In this document: positions 19,571 to 32,384 of the stretch, in pieces | Numbering within the stretch: the stretch's first letter is position 1 | How the letters are laid out: the number at the start of each line of letters is the position of its first letter | Origin: Linyphia triangularis | Taxonomy: Eukaryota; Arthropoda; Arachnida; Araneae; Linyphiidae | DNA length: 64,000 bases | NCBI GenBank assembly: GCA_963978545.1 | Contig: OZ021732.1 | Location: forward strand, 58,628,714-58,692,713 | Direction: 5' to 3' | Translations under genes and position numbers: made by a program | The notes under the pieces: generated by a model | Seen by the model: only the letters and a program-made list of their open reading frames with translations | What the model was told of the DNA's origin: nothing | Databases searched by the model: none

Positions 19571-20139
19571 TGTTAAATACTTTATAAGTTTCTCTATGAT
19601 AAAGATGTTGTTTATGAAATTGAGAACAAAAATATGTTATTTAAATTGACAAAACCAAAATATGTTGGTGTTTCAAAGTGATAATGCATGCAGCTCATTT
19701 TTTGGAATCGGTTTTTCAAGTTATGAAAATACTTGTAATTCACTAATAATTTGATCCTTTGCAATTTATTATAATTATTATATAATAAACCAATGACTGA
19801 TAATTACTTGATTTTGTTTATTTTATAAAATTCATCTGTGTATGTTTGTTTTCTATTCGTTATGGAGTGAAACATAATTGTAAGAGAATGACCCTAGGTG
19901 CAAAAGCTACTGTACCTAGGTATAACGAGGTCTTGTACCTAGGGCCATTTGTGATTTTTTTTTTTTAATGCTTCTATTTGACAGAATCTATTATTTTAAG
20001 TATTTATACTAATCGAAATGGGAAGTAATTACTATAACGATGTATGTATATCAGTTTCATATTTTTAAACAGCTCCGTGGCTCATTTTTTGTGCATTGAA
20101 AAAAAGTGACCCTAGGTATACAGGTCCTCCCCCCTAATA

Positions 20140-20260
20140 TGAAGATTATCTAAGTAATTTGCAAATTACCTAGAGGTAATTTGAAAGATGAAGCAACTTT
20201 TGATACTTTAACGGATCACCTTAGTTAGTCTGTACATTACCTAGATAATCTGTAAAATAA
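20140..20260 (-). repeat. Right arm of inverted repeat flanking the pogo-like element
   Basis: Read on the minus strand, this contains ATCCGTTAAAG, then TTGCTTCATCTTTCAAATTA, then CTCTAGGTAATTTGC, in the same order as the segment at 17405-17490. Its outer end carries ACCTAGATAATC and the inner end GATTATCTAAGTAATTTGC. Confidence 0.5.
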
Positions 20261-23200
20261 CTGATATCTGCACTATTGCGGTAACATATACACTTCTTTC
20301 GTAAAGAAAACTTACAGTTTTATAGAATAGATATAAACACAATTCAACAAATAAAGCTGATAAGATTTATTTTTATTTATTACTGTAAAAGCAATGTGTT
20401 TAAAATATATATAGATTATACTTTGTATAATATTTGAAAATAGAGCTAGGAATTTTCTGATGAAATCATTCAGTTTTTGCACAAAACTCATTAATCTCAA
20501 CGATTCCTGGGAAGTGAGTTTCAAAAACTTTTATTTTTACTTGATATCAATCATAGAAAACTATCAATTTAAAAGCGAGTTGTTTTCTGAAAAGTTAAGA
20601 TTTCAAAGAGAGTCCGAAATAAATATAAATGTAAAGGTGTGGTAAAAGAAGTATTTTATTTAAAAGTTTGGAAATACCAATAAAGTTGATCTTTTAAGGA
20701 TATCGTGTTTAATCTCTGAAAACAGAAATCAAACCTTGTTCATTCTCAGAAGGAAATACATTCTAAAGATTTACAGTTATAAGATTACAAGTTATTTTTA
20801 AGTATATCTAGCAACAATAATATTTATAACTTATTTGTTATTATATTACATATGAGTATGATTAAAGTTAATAAAATAGTTACGAAGCAATTTAAAACAA
20901 ATTATATTTTTTTTCAATCTCGCATTTTCTTACTTTTCAATGAGGATTTAATCTCAAAATAATATATTTTGTAAAGATAGCAGGATTATTCTATTCATAT
21001 GATATATTATTCAGATATATCTATCAAATATGTGCATCTTTTAAGATTAATGCAAAATATATTTTTTGCATTTACATTATAATATTCTGATATAATGGAA
21101 TTGTTTTTCTATCTACAATATATACACCCTCATTTTTTATTTCATGAAAAATACTTTATCAATACATTTCATATTTAAAAATTTTAATATATAAATACAA
21201 AACAATTACGTGAAACTTGTAAATATACTTTAATCAAAAATAATTATCTAGTCAGTTTTTAAATACTCTTGTGAGTACAAAATTATTTCATTTGGCCTAA
21301 TGTTAGAATTGAAAAGTGCCCTTAAATTTGAAACTGAAGTAGACTAAAAAAAAATTATTTCTTATAAAGATATTCTAACAAACTTCATATCATATTGTCG
21401 TATATGAGTTGCAATCCACAAAATTGAACGACACTCTTAGAAAATATGTTACAAATACAATGATGGATAAGCTCCATATAAATAGCTTTTTTGGACAGGT
21501 GTATGTAATAAAAATTTAATGAATATTTCAATACTTAGGTTTCAGTGTTAATCATTTATTATTTTTCAAGACGTCTTTTTAATAAAAATTCATATTGAGG
21601 AAATATATATTGAGAATATATATAGTTAAATATATAATATGTTAACAATCTAATATAATGATTTGGTATCATCATAAATATATTTATAACGTTATTAAGT
21701 GAATGGTAGTTAAATGATTGTTTTTGTCCAAATAAATTTAGAAATAACAGTAGCTCAATACTCAGACTTGTTTGTAAGCAACTAAAGTAACATGGTTTAA
21801 GAACACCGTTATTAAATTAAATAATTTAAGGTAATTGTAATCTTAAATTTACCTATACATTTTTTAACCCCAACTAGTTAATCCTATACCTCTAAGAAAT
21901 TTGGTAGTAACTAGGTGATTTGCAAAAGTATATTTTGTATAATGGCATAGACCAAAAAGTCTCTCTGAGTAATACAAAAACTTACCCTGATTATCAGAAG
22001 TAGGATAATTTACAGAATGACAATATTCTTCATGTATGATTATGTTAGTTTCAATCATCAAAATATATAATTGAGCTAGAGGAGAAAATAATAAAAACTT
22101 AATACAACGTGATCTAAGTTATCTTAAGTTAATTTTCTTTGTTTGCTCGCCTAATTAGATATTTCGGTGTTTAAACTTAGAATGTACAAGAATACGAATT
22201 ATTATAAAACCCTTGTATAATTCTTACAAATTTGAAATATGTCCCAATACCCTCAACACATTGAATTTGCAACAAGTTGAAGAATGTTTCAAAAAGAAAA
22301 TCCAAAAGCCATAAAAAAATCTATCGACCCTCTTCACTCTAATGAAAAGAAAACAATAAACCCCGCATTTCTACCTTCTTTTCTACAACTCACCGTTTTC
22401 CCGCTCTGACTTTCACCAGTAAACCTTAGACTCAGTCGTATAAACTCTCGTCAAACACAGGACGTTGTAAAATGTCTCTTTTTCACTCGATTCTCCTACA
22501 GCGATCCAGTACATCACGTAGGAGCGTAAAATGGAACTTTATGTACCAAATAAAAGAACGATAACTCGATTACTGCCCCCAGACTAGAATTAGCTCTTTG
22601 GCTGCTAATGTAAGAGAATCTGAATTTTTAGAGCCAAGTTGGGACGTAAATAAAAATAGCCCCAAGGAGTGGATGGTAATGGATGACCAGCTGCTTCCCT
22701 CAGTTTTAAAGATAAACAGCCCGTCGCAATGTGTACAATTCTTGGGAAGAGAGGTAATTCAATAATTGGGATCCTTTAAGGAAACCTTGCCAACTTAAAA
22801 TGGTTAAATGCATGTCAAAAGGAGAGAAGTGATGTTTGTTAACCAAATTAAGTCTGCTTCTCCAGGGAGGCTGAGGTTAATAACTTGGAAAAATTATTAA
22901 AAACCTTATGCATATGAGTTGGGAATAGTTTTAGAATTCATTAGAGAAATAATGTGAATGGTTAGTATTCCATACTCATTATGCTAAAACAGGTAACATT
23001 TTTATTACTCTGAAGTGTCGATGACACTCGTTTTTGCAAATGGCATTTCAGAATTCAAAATATATCCCTAATAAAAAACAGAGTTAAATACTTAATATTT
23101 ACTTGAACGTATTGTTATTTATTTTGGTATGGCAATTTTTATTGCAAAAATTATTCTATATAATTTAATATATGGAAATTTGAATTTATTTATAATTTGA

Positions 23201-24848
23201 ATTTATTAATATACATTGCCTAATAGAAACCTATATTGCTTTTTAAACATTAATGAAAGCAGCAATATTTTAAGATTGCTAATTTGAATTGATTTTTACA
23301 TCAATAGTTTATAAGAAATACATTTTTATTATTTTATTAAGTTAAAACAAAAGTAGTAAATAGCATTATTAAGGTCAACAAAATAAACATATATCTTGCA
23401 TTTCCAACGAGGGCAACAAATAAAAAATGTGTATAAATAAAGCAAAATTGCTATACACAATATAAGTAAACTAAATATAATAATATTTAATGGAATATTA
23501 ACTGAGATATATAACAACAATATCTTCAAGATTTAAAACAATACTACAGAAATCATTAAATGGAACTTTTACAGCTTGCTTTGAAGTTTACATTCGAGAC
23601 ATGGCGGGAACAAGAAGCAAGATAATACTCCTCTACTGCTTAAATAGCCCTACTATTTACTGTATTTAATAAGTTTTGTTAGAGTGAACAGCACAAAAGA
23701 TTCATTTACCGAGATCGGGCCAAGTTTTGAAACATATAATGATAGGAGTATAGAGTTTGGAAACATGTGTTATTAGCTTTTCGTCCATTTGAAGGACAGG
23801 AAATACAGACCAGTCTGTTGAATATTGAAATCATTAAGCAACGGATCATTTTAAGAATATATCAGCATATGTATCGAGATGTTTGGTTGGTATAGGAATA
23901 GTTCATATGAGTTTAAGTTGATATGAAGAGAAACTTCAAGTAAAAGAGATACATTTAACATAATCAATTCAGGTTATTCATAAATATCAGAACATTTTAA
24001 CTTCTTATTATGATTGTTTACATGTGTAATTATTTCAATATAAAAAAGTTTTTTCGCAAAATTGTAATTGTTTTTATATAGTTTGTATTCATTAAATAAA
24101 TAACATGAGAGTTTAAAAAAGTATAAAACCTTCTCTATGAGCTATTGGTACTGTTTTAGCAAATGGAAAAAAGAAACTGAGATTGATTAAAATAATATAA
24201 CTTTTAAAGGCAAGAGTGAAATAATATTTTTGAAAAATTAGTTCTATTAAATTAAAAATTAAGTGATTGGAGAAATAATTTATTTGTTAAAAATGCAGAA
24301 TAAAGTTATGCAGTAGTCCAAAATTAAGCATTTTAAAAATGTGTTTGTAAAAATAGAAATTTTGTTTAGAGCGTTAATAATACATGAATACCAAATAAAC
24401 TTACACTTTTAAACCTGAATCACATTAAGATTCGTATTTATCACCTGAAGCAAATATTTTGCATTATTGTGTAATAATCACAGTATAAGAGGTGGTATGC
24501 TGATTGTAATATATATTCCACAGTATACTTATCAGATTTTTTAAAATTACAATATCACATTTTTAATTATGTGTTTGATAAACAAACTAAACTAATTCAT
24601 ACATGGTGGCACATTTTATCAATAAGCCTTCTCAGATTATTTTTTTTTTCTTTAGTGAATAATAATTATGTTCTGTACACACATGACAGTAAATTATTTT
24701 AACATATCTCAAACAAATATGTCTTTCAGATGCTTTCAAATATATGATTCAAGAAACTGACAAATATTAAAATTCTTTTATTTAAAAAAAAAGATTCAAA
24801 GTTTCGATCACAATATTTCTTGAGTTTTTTCCTCTCTGCTTGGTAATC
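20261..24848. other. AT-rich non-coding stretch
   Basis: No gene recognised. The segment at about 22360-22700 is less AT-rich and contains the short inverted pair CTCCTAC/GTAGGAG near 22492-22526. The stretch from 20700 to 22300 is very AT-rich. Confidence 0.55.
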
Positions 24849-24961
24849 GTAGTTTTTACTTCTTTTAAGTAAAACTGATATATTACTTAAAATAATTACT
24901 TAAGTATTCGGTAAATAATACATCAGTTTAACTTAAAAGAAAATACAAAATACTAACTACA
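24849..24961. repeat. Small foldback (inverted repeat)
   Basis: The left arm GTAGTTTTTACTTCTTTTAA continuing into GTAAAACTGAT (24850-24880) is matched in inverted orientation by ATCAGTTTAACTTAAAAGA and then an ATACTAACTAC-type end (24921-24960). The symmetry axis is near 24900. No coding capacity. It fits a small MITE or a palindromic fragment of one. Confidence 0.65.
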
Positions 24962-27900
24962 TATAACTAGCTGGAAGCTAATTTTATGGACACATGCAAA
25001 CAACTGAATGTTTCTTGAAATAGAAGAGAAGTTGATGTAATGGAAATTTTAATAGTTCACATACTAGGTTTCACTAACACACATTAGAAAGAAAATACTT
25101 AATTCTAATAGTTGCTTAAATGCATTTTAATAACATTCCATGAAACAAAATACTCTAGGGTTGACAACAGATTATCATCTATATAATCACAACCATCTCC
25201 ACTAATTGACATTTTCCGTAATATAATCGATATTTAAGGCACTAAAACGTTTCCTCCCGAAACTTCATCAATAACGCCCACGCTCCTACACACTCCAATA
25301 TAAACAATAGACAAAATAAATCCTCCCTCGACATAACCTAATTAATCTCAAATCTATTTTTGGCACGCCCGATTCACACTGCTAAGTCAAGTGTTCACAA
25401 GAGGCTGTCGATCCATGTGTCTTCCTAACCCTCATACGGAATAGATTCATATTTGGACGTGCCATTCAACCATTGGCCAAAAGCATCAGAGGCCCACGTA
25501 CACAGTTAATTCCGCATTTTGGTCTATACGCATTCACGTGGGAGAGATCTTTGTGGTACTTCCGGGACAACCCGGGTAGTGCCATAAATCATGCCCGATG
25601 GCCGACAGCGATATTAGGGTTGAGCGAGTTTTACCATGTGATGTGTCTGGGTACCAACAAGAAAATGGTGATAGCCGGAAAGGTAGTATGATGTGTGAAT
25701 AGAATAAATACTAATATGAAAGGTCGAATTCTGGTCCGATGAATATTTCTTTGATGAAAATATGAGATATGCTATGCTAATGAAAATCATACGAGGTATA
25801 CTAACCATCAAATGAACATATGTACCATAACTTATCAGCACAATATTTGCAAATAGGGTTCACAGTGGTCAGATAGAATGTCGTTGATATTGGGGGATGA
25901 TATAGAGGAAGAGTGCTTTTAATTTGAAGCAAGAGGGATAAGTTAATGACGTGGTAAAGGAGGAGCTGTCAATTTTGGCGGCGGAGGGTAATTAAAATAT
26001 CATTATAATTTTGCTTTTGATGTAATCGGGAGAAGTTATGAAAGAGGATTAGAAGAAGAAAGTTACGTAATATAAAAATTACCATAGTTTTATGTCTTGC
26101 CCATACGTTAAATAGACAATTTACTCATTGTGGGAACATACAGTATATACTAGCTCCTACAAAAGGAAGCAAAACATTCCTGCCACAGCTCAATATAAAC
26201 CAGTTTGATCGTGAATGTAAGAGTTACATAATTATGCAATCACTTTTAAGTACGAGTATCAATGTAATCAACACTGCACATAATCTCTCTTTGCTTACAA
26301 TAATTTATTCTAGCATTAATGTAAGATTGAATGAGTCCCAGTTCATGACGTACAGAACAAACCGACTCGAACCTGAGCTAGCACATGATTTATGTATACA
26401 CATTTATGATTAGAAAATAACAGTGAATGAAACTTTTTATGTAATTTAAATAGTTAATTTTTTTAGTTTGATAGGGATTTCTTAACATTATAAAAGAAAT
26501 CTTATAAAGTTTTATTAATCAAAATATATTAAAAAATGTGATTAAAGGCTGTTACATGTATCTAATTTAAATTAGGATTCATCCCACACAATAATATACT
26601 GAATGACGTAAAATATTGTGTTAAAAGCAAATATTTCAATTTGGGAAATTACAAAATAATTGATCATATAAACTATTACTTCAAAAATAAACTATTACTT
26701 AATAAATAAGGAAGAACCTTATTTTTTTTTCTTTCAAAGTTTTCTTATCAGAAAGCAAGTTTTGTTAACTTTTTAAAACTCGCAAATAGTGTTCGCATTT
26801 AAAAAGAAATTACAAAGAATTTTTTCGATAATATACTAATTAAAATAATAGGATAAAAGTTTACTCGATAGTATGATAAATAGTTATAAATATTAATAAC
26901 TATTATCATAATTACATAAATATTCCTCAATATAAATATATTATATGAATATTAAAATTTATATCTGCAATTTAATAAATTATAAGTATTATTTAAAAAC
27001 TATAACAAATGTGTTGCACTCCTGCAATTCAAAGGAACATGTTCAGCAATATAAGTCACAATGAAATTTATGAAAAAATGTATTCGAGCAATAATAAATA
27101 TAAATCTAAACTTTTACAGGTACATACATAGAAGGAAATGCATTGTTTTGGTGAAATTAATACATTGCATTAACGTATATGAATTAAACATAAACTTGAT
27201 TTTTTCCTATTCCAAATAATATTCTTTACCTCATACAAAATGTGACTTAAGAACCAAATTATTAATATACGAGTTGGTATATTTGCAGAATATATTACCA
27301 CTGCTTTCATTTTTAAATATAGCAGTAATTAAATAAGGATGTGTTCCCCCAATCTTGGAAGTAAAACAATATTTTTTTTGGTTACAAATAAACTTCTTAT
27401 ATTATAAATCTGTATTTTCCCTAATATTAGGAATTCTACCTGAATTTCTTAATTTTTTTTATAAAATAATTAATTTACTCTAATATGGGATTGCAAATGT
27501 ATTATTTATACAGTTCATATAATTAAGCTGTAAGCTCCATAACAGATTCTTCACATGTAATAGTACTCAAAATTCCTAGTACCGTTCTTTATTTTTTTGC
27601 AAAATAGTCTTTTCTTTTGTCTGCTTTGTATCTATACCTATTTTTTTTTCAAATAAATACGTTTAATCAAATTTTATTTTCTCTATATTATGAATTCTTT
27701 AAAAAAAAGTTGTGTTGTACAATCCCCATGTCATGCAATCAAGTATATGTATTTAGAAATGAAATCTATTCACTACAAAAACATATAATGCATATACAAG
27801 AACAGAAAGTGAGGTTAACAATAATAAATATCAAGGTTATCATTTTTTGGAATGAAAATGGACAAATATATTGCAAAGAAAAAATGAGATCTTATTGTTG

Positions 27901-29060
27901 CATTCCTAAGTTTTCAGAAACTTTTGACCAGTACCAGTAAGTTTCATATTCATACTAAAATTGGGTCCTAATTTAGTACATTTGCTCAGTGTGTATATTA
28001 TCTAATATGGTTTACATTTTTTTTGCACACTTGCAACAGTTTGAAATTAATTGTATTAAGTTTATCAATTAATATAAATGAAAGGCATTGAAAATGCTTT
28101 TAAATATTTCTCGAATTTTTCTAAATCTAAAACATTATGAACCACAAATAGACAATATTATGCAAACACAAGTTATGCATCATATCAATGGAATTACACT
28201 TAACTGTTATCGATATAAATTCTTAAATAGTTAATTTTTTTTTATAACACTTAATTATATCAACTATATTATCTTTACTACATTTTAATTAATAAATAAT
28301 GGAACATTCTTTGTACCAAATAACATCAATTAAATGATATTCGTCAAATCAGTGTTTGTTTTACCATATAACTTATAATTATACTTGAAGACCTCGTAAA
28401 CATACCTAAGACAACTGAGAGTCCAAAGGACAAGAGTATTTTTCTCAAGAACCCAGCACTTTAATCTACTTTACAATTATTTCCTGTATTTGTTGGTTGA
28501 ATCCAATTTCAATTACAAGGGGCAAAACTGAGAATGAACACGCCAGAAAGAGTATTCGGGAAAGGAGGCAGAAGTTCCAAACATAAATTCAAGTAACTTA
28601 ACCTAATTTGAAAAATTCCGTCTCCATGTTGAAGGAAGAAGGAACTCCACCCCTCAACTCAACTCCTCCTGTCACATGAAGGGCTTCCAATAAAAAGCCC
28701 CTTCTTGCCTTCCTTGTTTACCTTTCTCCCAACTACGTGCTGAGGAAACAACTGCTTTCAGTGTAAACAAGGGGATAGGACAGCTCAATATACTTGCTTG
28801 GGGTATTGTCACAGCTTCCTGGTCAGGAAATGAACTCAATTGCACTTTTAGCTTTTGCATCATTGTTTTTAATGAAAATTGACATAAATATAGCACAAAT
28901 TCCGAACAGAATATTTTTAGTGCTATATAAATGTTACACCAAGCTTAAAATTGTTTAATAAGTCTAGATCAAGTAAACTTATATCCTATGCAAATATAGA
29001 TAAAATATGTAAAATGCATGCAATGGTAAGCCTACTCTAGTTTCTATAACCTATATTCGT
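24962..29060. other. AT-rich non-coding stretch with GC-richer islands
   Basis: No gene recognised. The island at about 25380-25700 has a 72-codon open frame (25473-25691) ending next to AAAGGTAGTA, which could pass for a splice donor, but the peptide shows no known domain. A second island at about 28500-28830 carries a 74-codon minus-strand frame without recognisable features. Neither is called as a gene. Confidence 0.5.
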
Positions 29061-29219
29061 TATATTGAAAACAATACACTTATTCTATTTGAATGGTTGG
29101 TACTATATTTAAACAATACAGTTATTATATTTGAATGGTTGGTACTATATTGAAACAATACAGTCATTCTATTTGAATGGTTGGTACTATAAAATTATTT
29201 TATAAGAATGGTTGGTTAC
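29061..29219. repeat. 42 bp tandem repeat, about 3.5 copies
   Basis: GAATGGTTGGTACTA begins at 29091, 29133 and 29175, and a shortened copy at 29206. Between them is an ACAATACAGTTATTCTATTT-like spacer. The period is 42, 42 and then 31 bp. Copies differ at only a few bases, so the expansion is fairly recent. Confidence 0.9.
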
Positions 29220-29726
29220 TAGATTGCAACTTGAGTAATCAATAATTCGAATTTTAAAGTTTTGTGTTTTGAAAATACAAATTTTAGTTAAGTATACATT
29301 AAAAAAAAATAACAGTAATATTTTTTATTATCGAGCAAGATAACATTTTAGATACAAGTGGACAACATCAAAAATAAGTTTATACAATTTATTGTCTTAT
29401 GATAATAAAGGTTAAAATTAAAAAAAGCAACTAATTTAATTTTTATCAACTAGTTCTGATCAATAAAACACATTAGAATGCAATGTAAAACTTATCAACT
29501 TGCTATTATTTAGAAATAAATGGTAGTAAGAATCCCCGAGTTTAACCATTTTTTTTGCAGTCATTATGTCTATAAAACTTAATACATTTCTTTATGTATC
29601 CAGAAAATTATAGGAATTAAATAATTCAAAAAGATAGTAGTTAATTGTTAGGTTGACATTTCTAATTGTGTTATGAACTGTACAAGCTCATTTCCGATGT
29701 AAAGACGTGGTTATTCCATTGGATCT

Positions 29727-29732
<6 letters not shown>

Positions 29733-29790
<58 letters not shown>
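29733..29790. repeat. (AT)n microsatellite
   Basis: About 58 bp of pure alternating AT. Confidence 0.95.
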
Positions 29791-29793
<3 letters not shown>

Positions 29794-32324
29794 CTAAATA
29801 ACATGTACTGATTATAAAATAAAAATTTTGATAGACAAATAGAATACATATATGTTATTGTTTACTTCAAGGATACAAGCTAGGTCGACAACCATTGATC
29901 AAAAGTTGGATCTCTGACACCTTTTAGCTCAAGTAAAAGCTAAGCCTAAACATATTTTATTGCTCGTGATCTGTTCTTTCTTGTTTTTGCGCTGGGACAA
30001 ACTTTTTGGAATTCTTTTGTTGTCGTGAAAGTTCTTTTATCACGCAAAGCCTTTCAGTGGAAGCTGAACTATGCTTTGTCTTAAACAATGCAGCGGATTT
30101 TTTCTTTTGCGAAATTTTTGAGAGATCCCAAGACATTTATACCATTCTTTTTTAAATTAGTCTAACTTGAATTCCTTATATTAAAAGTTTTTTTATCTAT
30201 ATAAAACAAGGTATGCAATATTAATAAAACCTTTATAAATAAAAAATATTTCATTTGAAAAGGGGATATATATTAACTTATTTTTCCTTGAAATGTTATT
30301 TAGTACATTTTGTATTAGCTTATATTTTAGAACTGCTTAATTAATACTATCAAATCTAATTTTTTTCTCTTTTTTTCTCTTCATAATTTTATATTCTGAA
30401 TTCCCAATGAAATAATGACAGATAAAATGTTTTATATTTTGCATAAAAATAGATTCTGAAGCTAGTTTAATTCCATCATATACTCTAATCCTATAATTAT
30501 GACTCAAAAGTGTTACATAGAAATTTCAAATCTGGATTTCTTCCAGTTGATCATTTCCTATTACACTGGAAACTAGTAGTTTTTGAAGTACATTAGATAA
30601 TTATATTTACTAAAAAGAAATATAAATAACACATTCAAATCATCCCATTAGTGTATATTTTCATAAACTTATTTTACAATAATTTATATTGTACTACTGC
30701 CCCATTCCATTAGAATTGATTAAATTAAATAGTTAATTCAATACAGAGGATACGAATTGATAATATAATGTTCCCTATTGAATATTTAATAAATCCCATC
30801 AATGCATTACATATCTAAATCGAATCATACTAACATCCAACACCCACTAGAAAGCAACAGCAGATGGACCCACGATTTCTAGGCCATATTTCACCACCCA
30901 ATTATTACCACTCACACCATTCCTATCTCCGGTCGCGATCGACACATTCATGGCAGGCGTGAAAGGCAAAGGGAGACTTTGAAAAAAAAAAAAAAAAAAA
31001 AAAAAAAAACGGGAAAAAAAACAACCCGAAAAGGCCATTTAGTGCCAAACCTCCTCCCCCATGGGCATTAAATACAAATAGATCTCATTGCTCTCGCCTC
31101 AATGGTTTGCTGCCCCCTTTGTTTTGTAGCGGGGGGGGTTAAGGACGTGTGGCCGTAATCTTTTGCATTACGCAGCGATAAATTAAAAAACTATATGGAA
31201 GAAGAAAAATGACGGAGGACTGCGTTCTAAAACCCTTCATTTTCTGGTGCTTTTCGTTTTTGGTTTTGTTCTTTTTTTTTCTCGGCGTGTTGTTGTTGCA
31301 GAGTTTGGGGGTGGGTGCCGCGACAGCTGTGCAAGATGGAGCGGTATGATGGAATAATACTCTGTCGAGTGCACACAGTGTTGGTGGTCGTTTTGCTTCG
31401 TTGGGGTATTTTGGAGGGATGGGGTGAATAATTAACCTCTTCTGTTCCCCGAAATAAAAGCAGATTCGTATTTAGGCTCAAATGAGTAAATAAATTATGA
31501 GTAACATACGACTGAAATAACTTTGTATATATTTCAAAATATTGCTTACTTTATTATACGTACGTTTCATATATTCGAAATTAGACACCAATTTATGTTT
31601 TGAAAAAGTATATTATTTTTATAAATATTATGACACTTATATATTCATATTCAATGTCTAAGAAGCTATATATTTGATAATAATAGCAATAATACTAAAA
31701 GTAATATCACAAATCTTCCTAAATAATCTTGTGTCGAGGATAAATGCGACAAATCCTTTATGTCAATTTATTTGTTAATAAATGACTGCACTTCTAGCTA
31801 GTGACGAATAATGTTAATCAATCTATCAAAATCACACCTTTAAAGACATATGTTAATTTAATTTTCAGAAAATGGTAGAGAAGACAATGAAGGTTCGTTT
31901 TTTTTTTTATTTATTTTGTTTGTTTTTCTAATTTTTTTTTTGTTTTGTTTTTTTAATTATTCCAGTTTGAAATTTGGAAATAGTTTTGAATATTCTTGGA
32001 ATAATTCTAGGAATATAAAAAAGTGTAATCTAATATTCCAAACACGAACAATACCATTTCAAGGATAAGCTTGACATTCCTTTCATATATATATATATAC
32101 ATTAATTGTTAAAAAGTTCAAAATAAATACCATGTAGAATCCACAAAAAATCAACTTTAAGTACTTTTAACTCTAAATACTTGTAATTATCCTCTACTTT
32201 TAATTTAAACAAATTACTTATGTCCTCTCTAACTTAAAACTTACTTTGCGTTAAAGTATATTAATACTTTAAACCTCAATACATTAATACCTCAACGTAT
32301 TAATATTTTAAACTTGTTTTAATG

Positions 32325-32384
32325 CTATGTATAAATAAATATGTCTATGTATAAATAAATGTGCCTGTGTATAAATAAATATTT
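32325..32384. repeat. 20 bp tandem repeat, three copies
   Basis: CTATGTATAAATAAATATGT and two near copies follow one another directly, with two or three substitutions between them. Confidence 0.85.

Larger units (their letters stand above)
17857..20134 (+). mobile_element. pogo/DDE-1-like DNA transposon, degraded
   Basis: The left terminus reads GGGATGACTTGTGTACCTAG followed by GGCCAC. The right terminus on the minus strand reads GGGGAGGACCTGTATACCTA followed by GGGTCAC, an imperfect terminal inverted repeat of about 27 bp. The bases just outside are TA on both sides (17855-17856 and 20135-20136), as expected for the Tc1/mariner/pogo superfamily. The CTTGTACCTAGGGCCA motif and variants recur inside both ends (near 18205, 18238, 19908 and 19934), a pattern typical of subterminal transposase-binding repeats. 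The only coding trace is the transposase C-terminus. The catalytic core is missing, so the copy is inactive. A separate MITE is nested within it. Confidence 0.8.

Noticed and set aside
30982..31009. Poly-A tract as the tail of a processed pseudogene
   Set aside because: No coding similarity or target duplication next to it. Many similar homopolymer tracts occur in the window.
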